From Labia minor (lineage: Eukaryota; Arthropoda; Insecta; Dermaptera; Spongiphoridae), in assembly GCA_963082975.1 (NCBI GenBank), contig OY720344.1, positions 7,923,580 to 7,987,579 of the forward strand: a stretch of DNA of 64,000 nt. Reading direction: 5' to 3'. This document shows positions 11,963 to 22,844 of this stretch, piece by piece. Every line of letters starts with the position of its first letter. Within the stretch, counting starts at the first letter, position 1. A model generated the notes under the pieces. That model worked only from the letters and a program-made list of their open reading frames with translations, had not been told where the DNA came from and ran no database searches. The translations under genes and the position numbers were made by a program.

Positions 11963-12728
11963 TATATATTAAAAGGTTTTTGTCTGTACATTGCTCAGAA
12001 TTTAAAAATTTTTACATATCTTCGCGTTTTATGATCTCTAGAATCCAAAAGTAACTTTATAAATTTTCATGTCTGTCTGCCTGTCCGGAACTTCTCATGT
12101 TATAGACTCAAAAATTGGCTGAATGAAATTACATCACATATTCACAATATTCTTGCATATCTCTATTTGTTCATAGGCTATACATTTTATTAATATCTAA
12201 TCAATAACCGCAGAAATTATTTTTTTTAAATTTGATATGCAGACCTTTTTATTGTATTCTTTGGACTGATGAATCACAACATGTACATATAATGCTAAAA
12301 ATTAAAAAAGAAAATGTAGTCACAATGTTAATGTGGTAAATAAGTTAAAAAAGCCAAATATGATTAATTGAAATATTATAAATATCAAAATAAAAATATA
12401 AATATTATAAACATTCATTTTTATTGTATTATTTGCGCTGCTGAATGTCAACATGTTTATATCAAATTTTTTAAAAATTAATTTCTGCGGTTAATAAAAT
12501 TTAGAGCCTATGAATAGACATGAAAAATTCTAAAGTCACTTTTGGATTCTAGAGTACATGAAACGCGAATATATGGAAAAAATTTTAAATTCCCGAGCAA
12601 TGTGCAGATAAAAATCTTTTTCTAATATGATGAAAACCTTTTACATACAGACTTTATACTATGTATCACTCGGGGGTATAGGGGGCGGAGCCCCCGTCTA
12701 GATGTGAAGAGCACCGAAGGCGCTCTAA
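11963..12728 (+). mobile_element. Family E fold-back element with Helitron-like 3' end
   Basis: Two arms in inverted orientation (about 11963-12300 and 12390-12630) share the order TTTTTGTCTGTACATTGCTC (left; complement of the right), TTTTTACATAT, TCTAGAATCCAAAAGT, TTCATGTCT and ACCGCAGAAATTA. The right end carries a perfect hairpin GGGGGC-GGA-GCCCCC at 12681-12695 followed by GT and CTAG (12698-12701), and then a second stem at 12708-12726 ending in CTAA. Canonical Helitrons end in a GC-rich hairpin just before CTRR, so I infer a non-autonomous rolling-circle origin. Related sequences lie at 26.9 and 44.1-45.0 kb, and a diverged arm lies at 51.95 kb. No coding sequence. Confidence 0.5.
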
Positions 12729-13018
12729 GCCGCTGGTAGGTGTATATTATGTATAATATTATTAAAAAAAGCCTTTTATTAAATATTACTTATAAGTAAT
12801 AATCAAATTTTTGAAAAATAATAAATAAATTAATATCAATAAAATCCATTAAACATTCAACTAATGTAGTTTATTAAACATTACAAATGTTAATCTTATT
12901 ATTTAGTTGTATATTATAGGTACAAAAGTACCTTCATAAGTACACTTCACTACAAATAAGATATAATTTGAAAATGGAAATATATTGATACTTTTATTTA
13001 TATATTTTTAAATATTTA

Positions 13019-13053
<35 letters not shown>

Positions 13054-14250
13054 CATTTAGTTATTTATTTTTTAAGAAATTTCGATAATATGTTTATATT
13101 TAATTTCTTTCTCCTTTTTCGGGTAGATTCATATTTACATGCATGAATCATATTCTAATCAATGGTTATAAATGCATCTATAAAAATCTTATTATTTTTT
13201 ATAATTATATATATTTATATATATATCATGTAAAATGTTTAGATTTAGTTTGCCAATTACGTTACTTATCCCATCATCTTTCACCCCCCCCCCCTCTTCA
13301 AATAAAATATTTGAATAATTTTAAAATTAATTTACATATATCTATAACCCTTATCTATCTTAAAAAGAATTTATCAATCTGTATACTTATAATTGTTATA
13401 ATAATAATAATATAAAATTAAAAGAAATTGCATCTAAAATTTCAATATTTCTTCTCAAATTTTAAATCTTATTGTAGTTGAATAACTTTACAATTGAATC
13501 AAATCATCAAATTTATATTTATATTAAAAATTAAACATATTTACAAAAGATTAATCCTTAGTTCTGTCATAATAAGAAGAAATCAATTAAATTTTTTTGT
13601 AAATAAATATTTGTAACCAAATAAAGACAATAAATAAATAAATAAATAAAAATCCAATTGAAATGATAAACATTTAAAATCAATCAAGTATGTATATATA
13701 AAAGTTTCATTAATGTATAGCATTTCTAAAAGTTTATTAGTTAATTATTCCAAGTTGTTTTTGGAAAGAAACAAGTTGTTTTGGTGTTGTTTAGGTATAC
13801 ATATAAGTTTTATATACCTATTAAATAGAGAACATTATGAAAGTTTAAATTGAAAATTGTAATTTGTATTCCTATCACTTAATTTGTTTGAGGCTCTCTC
13901 TCTCTCTCTCTCTCTCTGTCTTATCATTACATTTAATGTATCTTACAAGTAGTATAAATTAAAAATTATATAAAAGATTTTTTTTTGTTTATTTTTATTT
14001 AAATCAAGAAAAACTATTAAAATTGTTTAAGTATGCGATCATGTTGATTTGAAAGATACTTAATAAGTTTCATAATTTTGATGAGATGAGGAACAGACCA
14101 ATAATAATAATCAATCATTTTATATTATTTAATTAATTAATTGATTAATTGTCTTAAAATAAATATTCTTAGAAAAAAGAGAAATGAATTTAAAATTGAA
14201 ATGAATTTTTCTTCTAATTAATTTATTTACGCTCACCTTATCTTATATAT
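12729..14250. other. A+T-rich spacer with microsatellites
   Basis: (TA)n at about 13026-13052, a C run near 13283, and (CT)n at 13893-13917. The frame at 13143-13415 is low-complexity. No gene is seen. Confidence 0.55.
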
Positions 14251-14304
14251 ATAGTACCTGGAACACCGAACTATCGCTCGACCCTTTAACAAATTTATAC
14301 AATT

Positions 14305-14760
14305 TATTATTATTGTACCGGTGTATTATATGGTTATGAGTCATGGTCAATGACCTTAGGTGACGAGAGTAGATTTAGAGTATTTGAGAATAGGAATCTG
14401 CGAAGCATTTATGGGCCAAAGAAAGATGAAGTCACCGGGGAATGGTGAAGATTGCATAACGAGGAATTGCATGACCTCTATGCATCTCCAGATATAGTTA
14501 GGATTGGTGGGCAGGACACGTGGCTAGAATCGGAGAGGAAAGAATGGCGAAAAATATATTGTGGAGAGACCGAGTGGGAAACGTCCACTTGGAAGACAAA
14601 AGGACGCGGTGGATGGATAATGTGGGAAAGGACGTGAAAGAGATGGGAGAAGATAGGGAGTGGAAGGTTGTGGCTCAGAATAGGAATTCTTGGAGGGGTA
14701 TGGTTGCCGCGGCCAAGAACTTTCGAGTTCCGTAGAGCCACAGAGATAGATAGAGATATT
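14305..14760 (+). pseudogene. LINE reverse-transcriptase C-terminal fragment with 3' tail
   Basis: This is the 3' end of a non-LTR retrotransposon ORF2. In one frame I read LYGYESWSMTLGDE, then FENRNLRSIYGPKKDEV, then a stop. After a frame shift come HVARIGEERMAKNILW, TRWMDNVGKDVKEMG and QNRNSWRGMVAAAKNFRVP followed by TAG at 14733-14735. The ending (RW-D...DRW/NSWR...A...RVP) is typical of the region after the polymerase domain in jockey/CR1/RTE-like elements. The terminal GATA-rich tail (14743-14757) follows the stop, as expected for a LINE 3' end. The polymerase catalytic core is absent. It is dead because of a stop and at least one frame shift. A head-like family C motif (AGTACCTGG...ACCGAACTATCGCTCG) sits directly upstream at 14253-14282. 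Confidence 0.7.
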
Positions 14761-14949
14761 ATTATGAACTTTAAAATTTTTTAAATTATTTATTATAATT
14801 GTTAATGGGTTTTCTAAAAATGACCAATCAAAATTTGATTTCTAAAATATTACAAATTAATTAAAATAACTTGATTTTCATTTCTAGATGAAAAATATAT
14901 TCAAATTTTCTTGATAAAATATTTGATCTTATATTATACTATATTATAC

Positions 14950-14953
<4 letters not shown>

Positions 14954-14996
<43 letters not shown>
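14954..14996. repeat. (AT)n microsatellite
   Basis: About 43 bases of uninterrupted AT dinucleotide, the longest such run seen in the window. Confidence 0.9.
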
Positions 14997-15002
<6 letters not shown>

Positions 15003-15003
15003 T

Positions 15004-15236
15004 ATTAGATGACTTCAGTTTAGATTTACTATTTTAAATTAAGAAAATACTAATAAAGTTGTCTTTTCTCGAGGATGAAACCAATACAGATCGATTTTTG
15101 TTTATAAATATTATCAATGGTGTGAATTTCAAAAAATCCTTCAAGCGGTTTAATATCTCAAAAATATACAAATATATAGAGAGAGAACTTTGATAGTATA
15201 ATAAGATAAGATACTTGCTGAGACTCTATCATAATG
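15004..15236 (+). repeat. Family C fragment (copy 1)
   Basis: It contains TTTTAAATTAAGAAAA, ACCAATACAGATCGATTTT, ATGGTGTGAATTTCAAAAA, AGCGGTTTAATATCTC and TATAATAAGATAAGAT in that order. It is a non-coding 3' half copy of family C. Confidence 0.6.
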
Positions 15237-15594
15237 CAATAAAACATATAAAATGACGAAATATTTATATTTTAATATTTTTAGATGCATAAATTTATAT
15301 ATTATTTGTTTTCTTAAAAATATTTTTCATTTTTTTTATTGATCATAATACATATTAATAATAAATTAAATTTCTTTAATTGTAATATAATGTATTCATT
15401 AACTATTTCTATAATAAATAAATAATCTCCTCCATCTGTTGATCGTTTGTTTTTTTATTAGTCTTGTTGTTGTAATCTCTTTAATTATTCAAAAATAATA
15501 ATATTAATAATAAACTTTAAAAAGTTCTATTTAAATTATTTTCATTTCATTGTTTTTTGTTTTTTTTTTTTAATTTTTGTATGGAACTCTTATC

Positions 15595-15602
15595 GATTAA
15601 TC
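15595..15602 (+). repeat. Target-site duplication of the hAT element, left
   Basis: GATTAATC. It is identical to 18960-18967. Eight-base duplications are the hallmark of hAT insertion. The sequence is itself palindromic. Confidence 0.9.
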
Positions 15603-16064
15603 CAGTGGTTCTTAAACTGTGGTCCGCGGACCCCTGGGGGTCCGCGAAGCCTTTACTGGGGGTCCGCGGTCCTCGGAAAAAAATCATCGTAAAAATATAT
15701 ACATATATAAATATTTAAAGTTCATTGTTTAACTATATCCTCCTAGAGAATTACGGCTATAATTTAATACTATTAATAATACTATTTTATTTTATTAAAT
15801 TGATAATTATGTCAATTAATTTTTTGTGAATAAATAAACATATATAAAAAACTATATATAAAATTTGAATTTTCATCCATTCATTCATTTAAAATCATTT
15901 TTCGATTGTTCCTTTAAAATAACCCCTCTTAGGGGCTCGGAAGGGGAGGCATATAAGGGAATTTTCTTTCACTTTGTTATTGGGGAAAACCAGGGGAGGG
16001 GACAGTCTTACCCGGAAAAACCCAAATTGTCAGCGTCCACTCTGGGGTTTTAAACAGTTTTAAA

Positions 16065-16182
16065 GCAAATGTTAATTATAAGTTCATTTCTCAACGAGTT
16101 GTATCTTTAAATTATTTTTATTAATGTTAATTATAAGTTCATTTCTCAACGAGTTGTATCTTTAAATTATTTTTATTAATTT
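16065..16182 (+). repeat. 55-bp tandem duplication in the hAT leader
   Basis: TGTTAATTATAAGTTCATTT and the rest of a ~55-bp unit occur twice in a row with no visible difference. It is internal to the transposon leader. Confidence 0.85.
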
Positions 16183-16367
16183 AATTAATTATAATTAAAT
16201 TATAGCTAATAATAGTTTATTATAGCTAATAATTTTTTTTAATTTTTAGTGTAATTTGCATGATCATTATTTTATAAAAACACTAAACACATTTTGCAAT
16301 TTCCCAGAAAGGCTGTTTTTGAGAGTAAGTATAAGTTAGTTTTATGAATAAAAAATATTTATTTTAA

Positions 16368-16484
16368 TAATATTTTAGAATCAAATTACGAAATTAATAA
16401 TATTTTAGAATCAAATTACGAAATTAATAATATTTTAGAATCAAATTACGAAATTAATAATATTTTAGAATCAAATTACGAAAT
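16368..16484 (+). repeat. Four tandem 31-bp units in the hAT leader
   Basis: The unit AATATTTTAGAATCAAATTA plus CGAAATTAAT is repeated four times without visible divergence. A further irregular array of ATTTAAAATGAT-type units follows to about 16625. Confidence 0.88.
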
Positions 16485-16713
16485 ATATTTATTATATAAA
16501 TTAATATTCATTTAAAATGATATTAAATCATTTATTTAAAATGATTTAAAACATTTATTAAAATGATTTAAAACATTCATTTAAAATGATATTAAAACAT
16601 TCATTTAAAATCATATTAAAACATAGCTAGTAAATAATAATTCGTTATATTTATATTATATTTATATTATATTTATATTATTGTAGTTCAATGTTAATAA
16701 ATTACTCCATAAA

Positions 16714-18573
16714 ATGGATCGTTGGCTACAAACTGGTTCAACACAGAAACGGAAAGAATCAGATGATGAGGCATCAACAGCAAACTCTACCAAGAAACGC
16801 AAAACTAGAAAATATTCGGATGATTATTTATCATTTGGATTTACTTATATTTGCAACAATGATGTGGAAAGACCAGTCTGCGTTCTATGTCAGGAAAGTT
16901 TATCCAATGAAAGTATGAAACCTGCTAATCTCAGACGTCATTTACAAACAAAGCACAGCGAGCATGTTAGTAAGTCTATCGAATTTTTTAAAATGAAAAA
17001 AGAAGAACTTAATTCAAGTCAGAAATTGATGGTAAAGACGGGATCTGGTGGTATGAGTAAGAAAGCAGTAATGGCATCATATGAAGTAGCTCTACTTATT
17101 GCTAAAGCAGGAAAGCCGCATAATATAGCAGAGCAATTAATTCTTCCTGCTACAAAAGTAATTACAAATATAATGTTAGGAACTAAAACAGCAAACGATA
17201 TAAATTTGATTTCATTATCAAATGATACGGTTAAGAATAGGATTGAAGACATGTCATGTAATATAAAAGAAGAATTAATATCGAGAGTGCGCAAAAGTCA
17301 CTATTACTCATTACAATTGGATGAAAGTACTGATGTCACTAATAATGCCAATTTGTTAGCTTTCATTAGATATGAGTTTGAAAATCAAATACAAGAAGAT
17401 GTATTGTTTTGTGATTCACTACCTTCACGAACGACAGCTAATGACATATTTAACAGTTTGAATAATTTTATAACCGAAAATGAAATAGAGTGGCCAAAAT
17501 GTGTTGGAATTTGCACTGATGGTGCTCGTGCAATGTCAGGTACAAGAACTGGATTGATTGCTCTTATTAAAAATGTTGCGCCTCAGGTTGTTTGGAATCA
17601 TTGCTGCATTCACAGAGAATCATTAGCAGCCAAAAATATGTCACCAGATTTGAAAAGAACATTAGACGAAGTAGTTAAAATTGTCAATTTCATTAAGGCT
17701 CGTCCACTTAATTCCAGAGTTTTTAAAATTTTGTGTGAGGAAATGGGTAGTTAACATACACATTTATTATTACATACAGATGTACGTTGGTTGTCCCGCG
17801 GGAAAGTACTCATTCGCCTTTTTGAGCTTCGAGATGAAATACGATTGTTTTTAATAGATGCGCATTTTGAACTGACCGAATGTTTCAATGATTTTATCTG
17901 GTTAGCTAAGGTGGCTTACTTGACTGATATTTTTACAAAATTGAACGAACTTAATTTGAGCCTGCAAGGTACTGTTGTAAATATATTTAAAGTTGAAGAT
18001 AAAATAGAAGCAATGATTAAAAAAATCGACTTGTGGTCGAAACGCATCCAGAACGGTGTATATGAGTCTTTTCCAACTCTCAATGATTTCATAGAAAGCT
18101 CCAGTGAAAAATTGCTTAATCAAACGCGTCAATTATTTGTTGAACATTTAATTACTTTGAAAAGCAACTTCAGGAAGTATTTTTCTACTCCTGATCCTTG
18201 CAATAACTGGATCAGAGATCCATTTAATATGGAAATTACAAATGCTAAACATTTATCTGCACCTGAACAAGATATTCTCGTGGAATTATCATGTGATACA
18301 ACTTATAAACTAAAATTTAACAAAACTGAATTGAGCAACTTTTGGTTACTTCTCAGGTCAGATTATCCTGCGCTTGCAAATAAAGCACTTCAACACTTGA
18401 TTCCATTCTGCACAACATATTTATGCGAACAAGCTTTTTCGGTACTATTTTATATTAAGTCTAAATATAGAAACAAATTAAATGTAGAGCCGGATCTTAG
18501 ATTAAAAGTTTCCAAAATTAAGCCAGATATTGAGATTCTTGTTTCAAGAAAACAACTGCATACATCTCATTAA
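16714..18573 (+). pseudogene. hAT transposase, ZBED5/SCAND3-like, split by one TAA
   Basis: The transposase for cut-and-paste movement of the surrounding element. The frame would be 619 residues, the usual size for this branch. The start ATG (16714) follows CCATAAA. A BED-type zinc finger has C56, C59, H76 and H81. A basic segment near residues 27-33 could be a nuclear signal. The RNase-H-like core has the first acid at D203 (LDESTD) and the second at D269 (CTDGARAM). The HCCIHRESL motif is at 296-304. The third acid is at E572 in LCEQAFSVL, inside the C-terminal hATC dimerisation region (KSKYRNKLNVEPDLRLKVSKIKP). The only defect I see is TAA at 17752-17754 after CEEMGS. The frame then continues directly with HTHLLLHTDVRWLSRGK, so this is a nonsense change and not a frame shift. 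The residue there in relatives is normally E or Q, one base from TAA. It is therefore a very recent loss, or the product is read through or supplied in trans. Confidence 0.9.
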
Positions 18574-18959
18574 ATATGTAAGTTATATTTAATGAGATAG
18601 ATGCAGTTATTTTTTAAAATATTTCTTATTTAATATTTTCTGAAAAAAATTATAAAATATTTATATGAATTTAATGTAAGTACCCATTATAATTTGTGAG
18701 ATTTGTTGCTATGACAATGTTTGTATTTTCTTTCTTCAATATTATAATTTCTAATAAAATGTGTTCTACAATATGCAAAAAAATCGTTATTCACCAATCA
18801 CTGTTAGAAATATTCATCATATATCCTTGTCCTTATGAGATCGTAAGCCAGAAATTAATTAATAAAATGACGTAAAGTACCTAAAGTTGTGATGGGGGTC
18901 CGTCAAAAAAAATTTTTTCAAGTGGGGGTCCGTGGAGTACATAAGTTTAAGAACCTATG

Positions 18960-18967
18960 GATTAATC
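18960..18967 (+). repeat. Target-site duplication of the hAT element, right
   Basis: GATTAATC, identical to 15595-15602. Confidence 0.9.
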
Positions 18968-19156
18968 GATTAATATTTGATGTCTAGAATAATTGAATGT
19001 TGCATTTTAATTATTTACAATTTAGTCATATAATTATAGTCTGCCTTCAGAAAAGAAGTAATTAATATTTCACTCATATTACCTAAATAAAGTCCTTAAT
19101 AAAGAAACAAATAAAACAATTACCACTTGTAACATTGGTGTAACGAATTATTATTA

Positions 19157-19350
19157 CTGATAAAATATAAAAAATCTGGAGTGTCTTTACTCGACTATCT
19201 CGCAAATTTGAATTGGATTAATTAACACAGATATATTATATTTAAATTAAATTTAATTAATTAAATTATAAATTAAATATAATTGAATTGGATTAATTAA
19301 ATAATTAATTTTAAAAAAATTAAATTTACAATATAGTATTGTTATTCAAT
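19157..19350 (+). repeat. Family A fragment (truncated 5' part)
   Basis: CTGGAGTGTCTTTACTCGAC, then TATCTCGCAAATTTGAATTG and the AAATTTAATTAATTA region. It then ends without the distal module. The terminal hairpin is degraded (TCTTTACTC instead of TCTCCACTC). Confidence 0.6.
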
Positions 19351-19369
19351 TAAATTAATAATTAACATT

Positions 19370-19909
19370 CGAGGTGTGTGTAAAAAGTTGGGTGAATGGT
19401 ATGAGAAAAACATAAAAAGAGAATGTAAATTGTAAATACCTTTATTAACCTTCAAAATTCTCTCCACTATCCACAATACACTTCCAACAACGTTCGTATA
19501 ACGCTTGAAAACTGTTGGAGAAGTCTTGATGTGGAACCGATCTCAGAGTAGCCGTCACAACGTTCAGGCTGGCAATCCACAAACAAGACACCAGAGATGC
19601 TAACAAAAGATCGGCGATTGACTCTGCGACTAATATCCGAAGAATTGGGTATTAGCAAAGACACAGTAAGTAGTGTTTTCTGGTTTCCTGCTTGTGGATT
19701 GCCGGCCTGAACGTTGTGACGGCTAGCTAATCTGAGGACGATTCCACATCAAGACTTCTCCAACAGTTTTCAAGCGTTATACGAACATTGTCAGAAGTGT
19801 GTTGTGGCAAGTGGAGAGTATTTTGAAGGTTAATAAAGGTATTTTTACAATTAACATTCTCTTTTTATGTTTTTATCATACCATTCACCCAACTTTTTAG
19901 ACACACCTC
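19370..19909. mobile_element. Fold-back mariner derivative
   Basis: Two near-identical arms in inverted orientation, 19370-19582 and 19689-19909, start GAGGTGTGTGTAAAAAGTTG and the equivalent complement (GAGGTGTGTCTAAAAAGTTG). Each arm is the 3' end of a mariner element. On the appropriate strand it reads VPHQDF, NSFQALYERCWKCIVDSG and EGYFEG-like NFEG before the terminal repeat. The 106-bp centre reads MLTKDRRLTLRLISEELGIS then KDTVSS, which is the mariner helix-turn-helix. The element thus combines two 3' ends around a piece of the 5' coding region. It has no catalytic core and no transposase. I do not see a clean TA duplication at its ends. Confidence 0.8.
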
Positions 19910-20789
19910 AACCTTTACCTTCATTTTTAAGTAAAATTTAAAACATTTTTACTGCTACTTTCAGAGAGATAGTAAAAGTAATAAATAATAATAATAGAAA
20001 AAAAAGAAGAAAGAAGTAATTGATTTATTCATTTGTTTTTCTAATAATTATTTAGAAGTAGAATTAAATTAATTTTTATTTCGACATTAAATTTAATAAA
20101 AAAATCTTTTCATGACATAACCAACCTTCAAATCCTTTAAATCTCTTTCTCAATAATATTCAACAAAATTGTAAAAAAAATCTACTTTCTCGTATGAGAC
20201 ATATTCACTATCACATTAATATAATTTTGGGAATACTTTTATTTCAATTTTATAATATTTTTCAATTATATATTTCTATGAATATCAATTGTTTCAAGTC
20301 AAATGAGTGTTCTTGTATTATGGAATCTTTTTCTATATTAACAGAAGTTTTTGATATCTCATCTCTTATCGTCCCTCTCACAGTTAAAACGTTATAAGTA
20401 AAATGGGATTTTATCCTCTTACTCTATTATTCAAAATAGCCTAATTATATAAACATTAAACTCAGAACTGGGAAGATAAAAAAAAAAAAATAAAACGTTT
20501 TTTTTTTCTTTTTGTTTAATAAGTTTGTATTTTGAAACCCACCGTCTCTGGGGTATTTAGAAAAATCGTTATATGAATATTTCTAAAACTCCTTTTTTAT
20601 AAATAATATAATAATAATAATAATAATAATAAAGTATAATAAAAAAGAATCAACATTTCAAGTGAAATCTCCAAAAGTCGATTTTCTCACATACATTAAA
20701 AAAAAAAATGTTAATTTCCGATTTAGAAAAATAGAATAGATCTACCAATATTGAATTTGAAATGATCTGTTTTTTTTTTTTTTTTTTGT
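19910..20789. other. A+T-rich spacer
   Basis: AAT runs near 20609, poly-A/T tracts and short chance frames (20194-20397). No gene or repeat family is recognised. Confidence 0.55.
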
Positions 20790-21105
20790 AGCTTGTACAG
20801 CTGTTGGTGTCGTTGTCCCGAATCAAACCAGAAAACGAGCCCCTCTCGTCCCTCCCCTTCTCCATCGTTTCTACCCTCTGAAACCCTTTTTCTTTCAATC
20901 GAATTTCACCCTTTCCTTATACGAACAGGCAATCTCACTTCTCAACCCTTTAACCAGGCCTTTCTCTTTTTTTCAAAAGCCTATGTGATTTCATTTTGCG
21001 CATTTCCAATTCGATTGATATCACAAGAGTTTAATTTTACATTAATGTGCAAATCTATTCGTACAAGAAAACACTTTTTAATTCTCTTTTCAGTAACTAT
21101 TTTTC

Positions 21106-21142
<37 letters not shown>

Positions 21143-21340
21143 GTATCATTTACAATGAAAATTTTGATGAATAAGTTGCGATTAGTAAAAAGATGAAAAA
21201 GAAGAAAAAGGAAAAGAAGAAAAAGAAAAAGATTTAAATCAGCAATCAGCCGCTTTAAAGGGATTCTGAATTGATTCGAGATGCCGTTATTGAGAGACAA
21301 TGCCGAATAATCAAGTGGTCCAGAGGGGAACAACCCTCAT
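20790..21340. other. Unique island with (AAT)n
   Basis: A 20-base T run then GTAG at about 20770-20790 mimics a splice acceptor. It is followed by balanced unique sequence to about 21080, an (AAT)n run at 21107-21140, and a purine-rich block. The frame 20793-21158 matches no family I recognise. Possibly regulatory. Confidence 0.3.
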
Positions 21341-21711
21341 TCTCTAGCTTTTTTTTAATAAGATTACCAATCGAACTTTTTCACGAATCCTTTTTCAATT
21401 TCCTATTCTATAAATTATCAAAAGCCGGTTCTTATGATTCTTGAAGTTGTGTTGTATCCAGGAAAAAAAACTAAAAAGCATTTTCATATGAAATCAATGA
21501 AGTACGTATTCCTATATTTTTTTAATAATTAATATAATAATTAATAATTCGACGTTTTTTTGTTAAATCAATATTTATTAAAATTTCATTTATAATTTTA
21601 ATCAAAATATGACAAAAGTACAAAACACTATGTAATGTATAAAATCTAAAGTAAGCCTTTTTGAATGGTGTTGAATTTATGTCAAAAAAATTACTTATAG
21701 AAATTAATAAA

Positions 21712-22025
21712 CGTTCTGAGACAATTTCAAATAATTTAAAAGTACATATTAATGCACTGAAAGAGAGATATGGATATAACATAAATATTTTTAATTTTAT
21801 TTTATTTATAATATTTTGTATTTAAGGAAACGCTATCTAACGTAGTTGTTGACGTCATTTAAATTTTCCATTTTAAATTAAGAAAAGCCTAAAGATGATT
21901 TTTTTTATAAAAATTATTTATGGTGTGAATTTCAAAAAAACCCTTTGAGCGGTTTAATATTTCAAAAATACATATATATATATATATATATACGATTTTT
22001 GCCAGTATAATAAGACAAGATAAAA
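21712..22025 (+). repeat. Family C element (copy 2)
   Basis: It has GAGACAATTTCAAATAATTT, GGATATAACATAAATATTTT, a CGCTATCTAACGTAGTTG block, ATGGTGTGAATTTCAAAAA, AGCGGTTTAATATTTC, an (AT)n tract and TATAATAAGACAAGATAA. It is non-coding. The frame at 21522-21782 on the minus strand partly overlaps it and is a shadow. Confidence 0.6.
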
Positions 22026-22099
22026 TGTTATATAAATATATAAAAGAATATAGAATTAAAATTACCGATGATGAATATTAATAGTAGTTATTATATTAA

Positions 22100-22430
22100 A
22101 GAAAAAGAAAACAAAAATGAATCGATTGTGAATTGTTCCAAGAGAGAAAGAGAGGTAAAAAGGAACCTTGGTCAATTCCATTTTATGCATTACCTATTAA
22201 ATACACGATTGTGAAATCTTCTGCTTAGTTAAAAAAGGAAAGAGAGAGAGAGAGAGAAGGAGATAATAATAATTTTAAAGCAGAGGCGCTTCATTTGCAA
22301 TGCATTATTATATTCTTATTATGCATTCCATTCTCCAATGTCAACGTTGCTTGCTATGATTAACGACGGACACTTTTCTATTCAAGATGTGGCAATCGTT
22401 ACAATTTTATAATTTTCAACATATGTTCAG
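22100..22430. other. Non-repetitive island
   Basis: A GA run near 22240 is followed by complex unique DNA (22270-22430) with no frame. It may be a conserved non-coding element. Confidence 0.25.
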
Positions 22431-22568
22431 GTGGTAAAATAAAATACACCCTTTCGACCATAACATAAAAATAAAAAATTTTTTTTTCTTTTTACTTTTC
22501 TTTTTAATAAATTTGCTATTTTTTTTTATTTTATTCCTCCTGATAACCAACTTACAATTTTTATTTGC

Positions 22569-22844
22569 CTTGTTTGATTCTCAACCTGGGCAATCGACAT
22601 CGATTTTGGAGGGCGATAAGTTATTTTTGGGGGGCGAAATCATTTCCAACTCTAAAAAAAAGGTGAGATGATTTTGCGAACAGGTTTTTTAAACATTTCT
22701 GCTTTTTTTCAATATGGTTCTAAAAAAAATAGGTAAGATGATTTTGAATTTTTATCTGTTAAAATGTATAAGGGTGGGGCGAATTAGGAAGCCGGCCTTA
22801 CGAAGTGGGCGTTTGGTCCCAAAAGGGTGAGAACCACTAATTTA
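22569..22844. mobile_element. Decayed hAT-type MITE
   Basis: The left end TGATTCTCAACCTGGGC and the right end GGGTGAGAACCACT are near-complementary and resemble hAT inverted ends (AGTGGTTCTCAACC type). Internally, TAAGATGATTTTG and GAGATGATTTTGCG are direct repeats. I see no matching 8-bp duplication, so the ends are eroded. Confidence 0.5.

Larger units (their letters stand above)
15603..18959 (+). mobile_element. hAT transposon, nearly autonomous (ZBED5/SCAND3-like)
   Basis: A 3357-bp element flanked by a perfect 8-bp duplication. The left end begins CAGTGGTTCTTAAACT. The complement of the right end begins CATAGGTTCTTAAACT. Both continue into a GGACCCC-rich subterminal region (GGTCCGCGGACCCC at the left, CCACGGACCCCC at the right). 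The single transposase frame starts about 1.1 kb in and ends about 390 bp before the right end. The leader (15700-16690) holds three sets of tandem duplications and a GC-rich patch at 15920-16050 that looks unlike its surroundings. The preserved ends, matching duplication and almost intact frame suggest a young insertion. Confidence 0.92.

Noticed and set aside
16368..16484. Regular repeat array that might be taken for a CRISPR array
   Set aside because: Units are directly adjacent with no unique spacers, inside a eukaryotic transposon leader.
20194..20397. 67-codon frame at 20.2 kb
   Set aside because: A+T-driven hydrophobic translation, typical of chance frames here.
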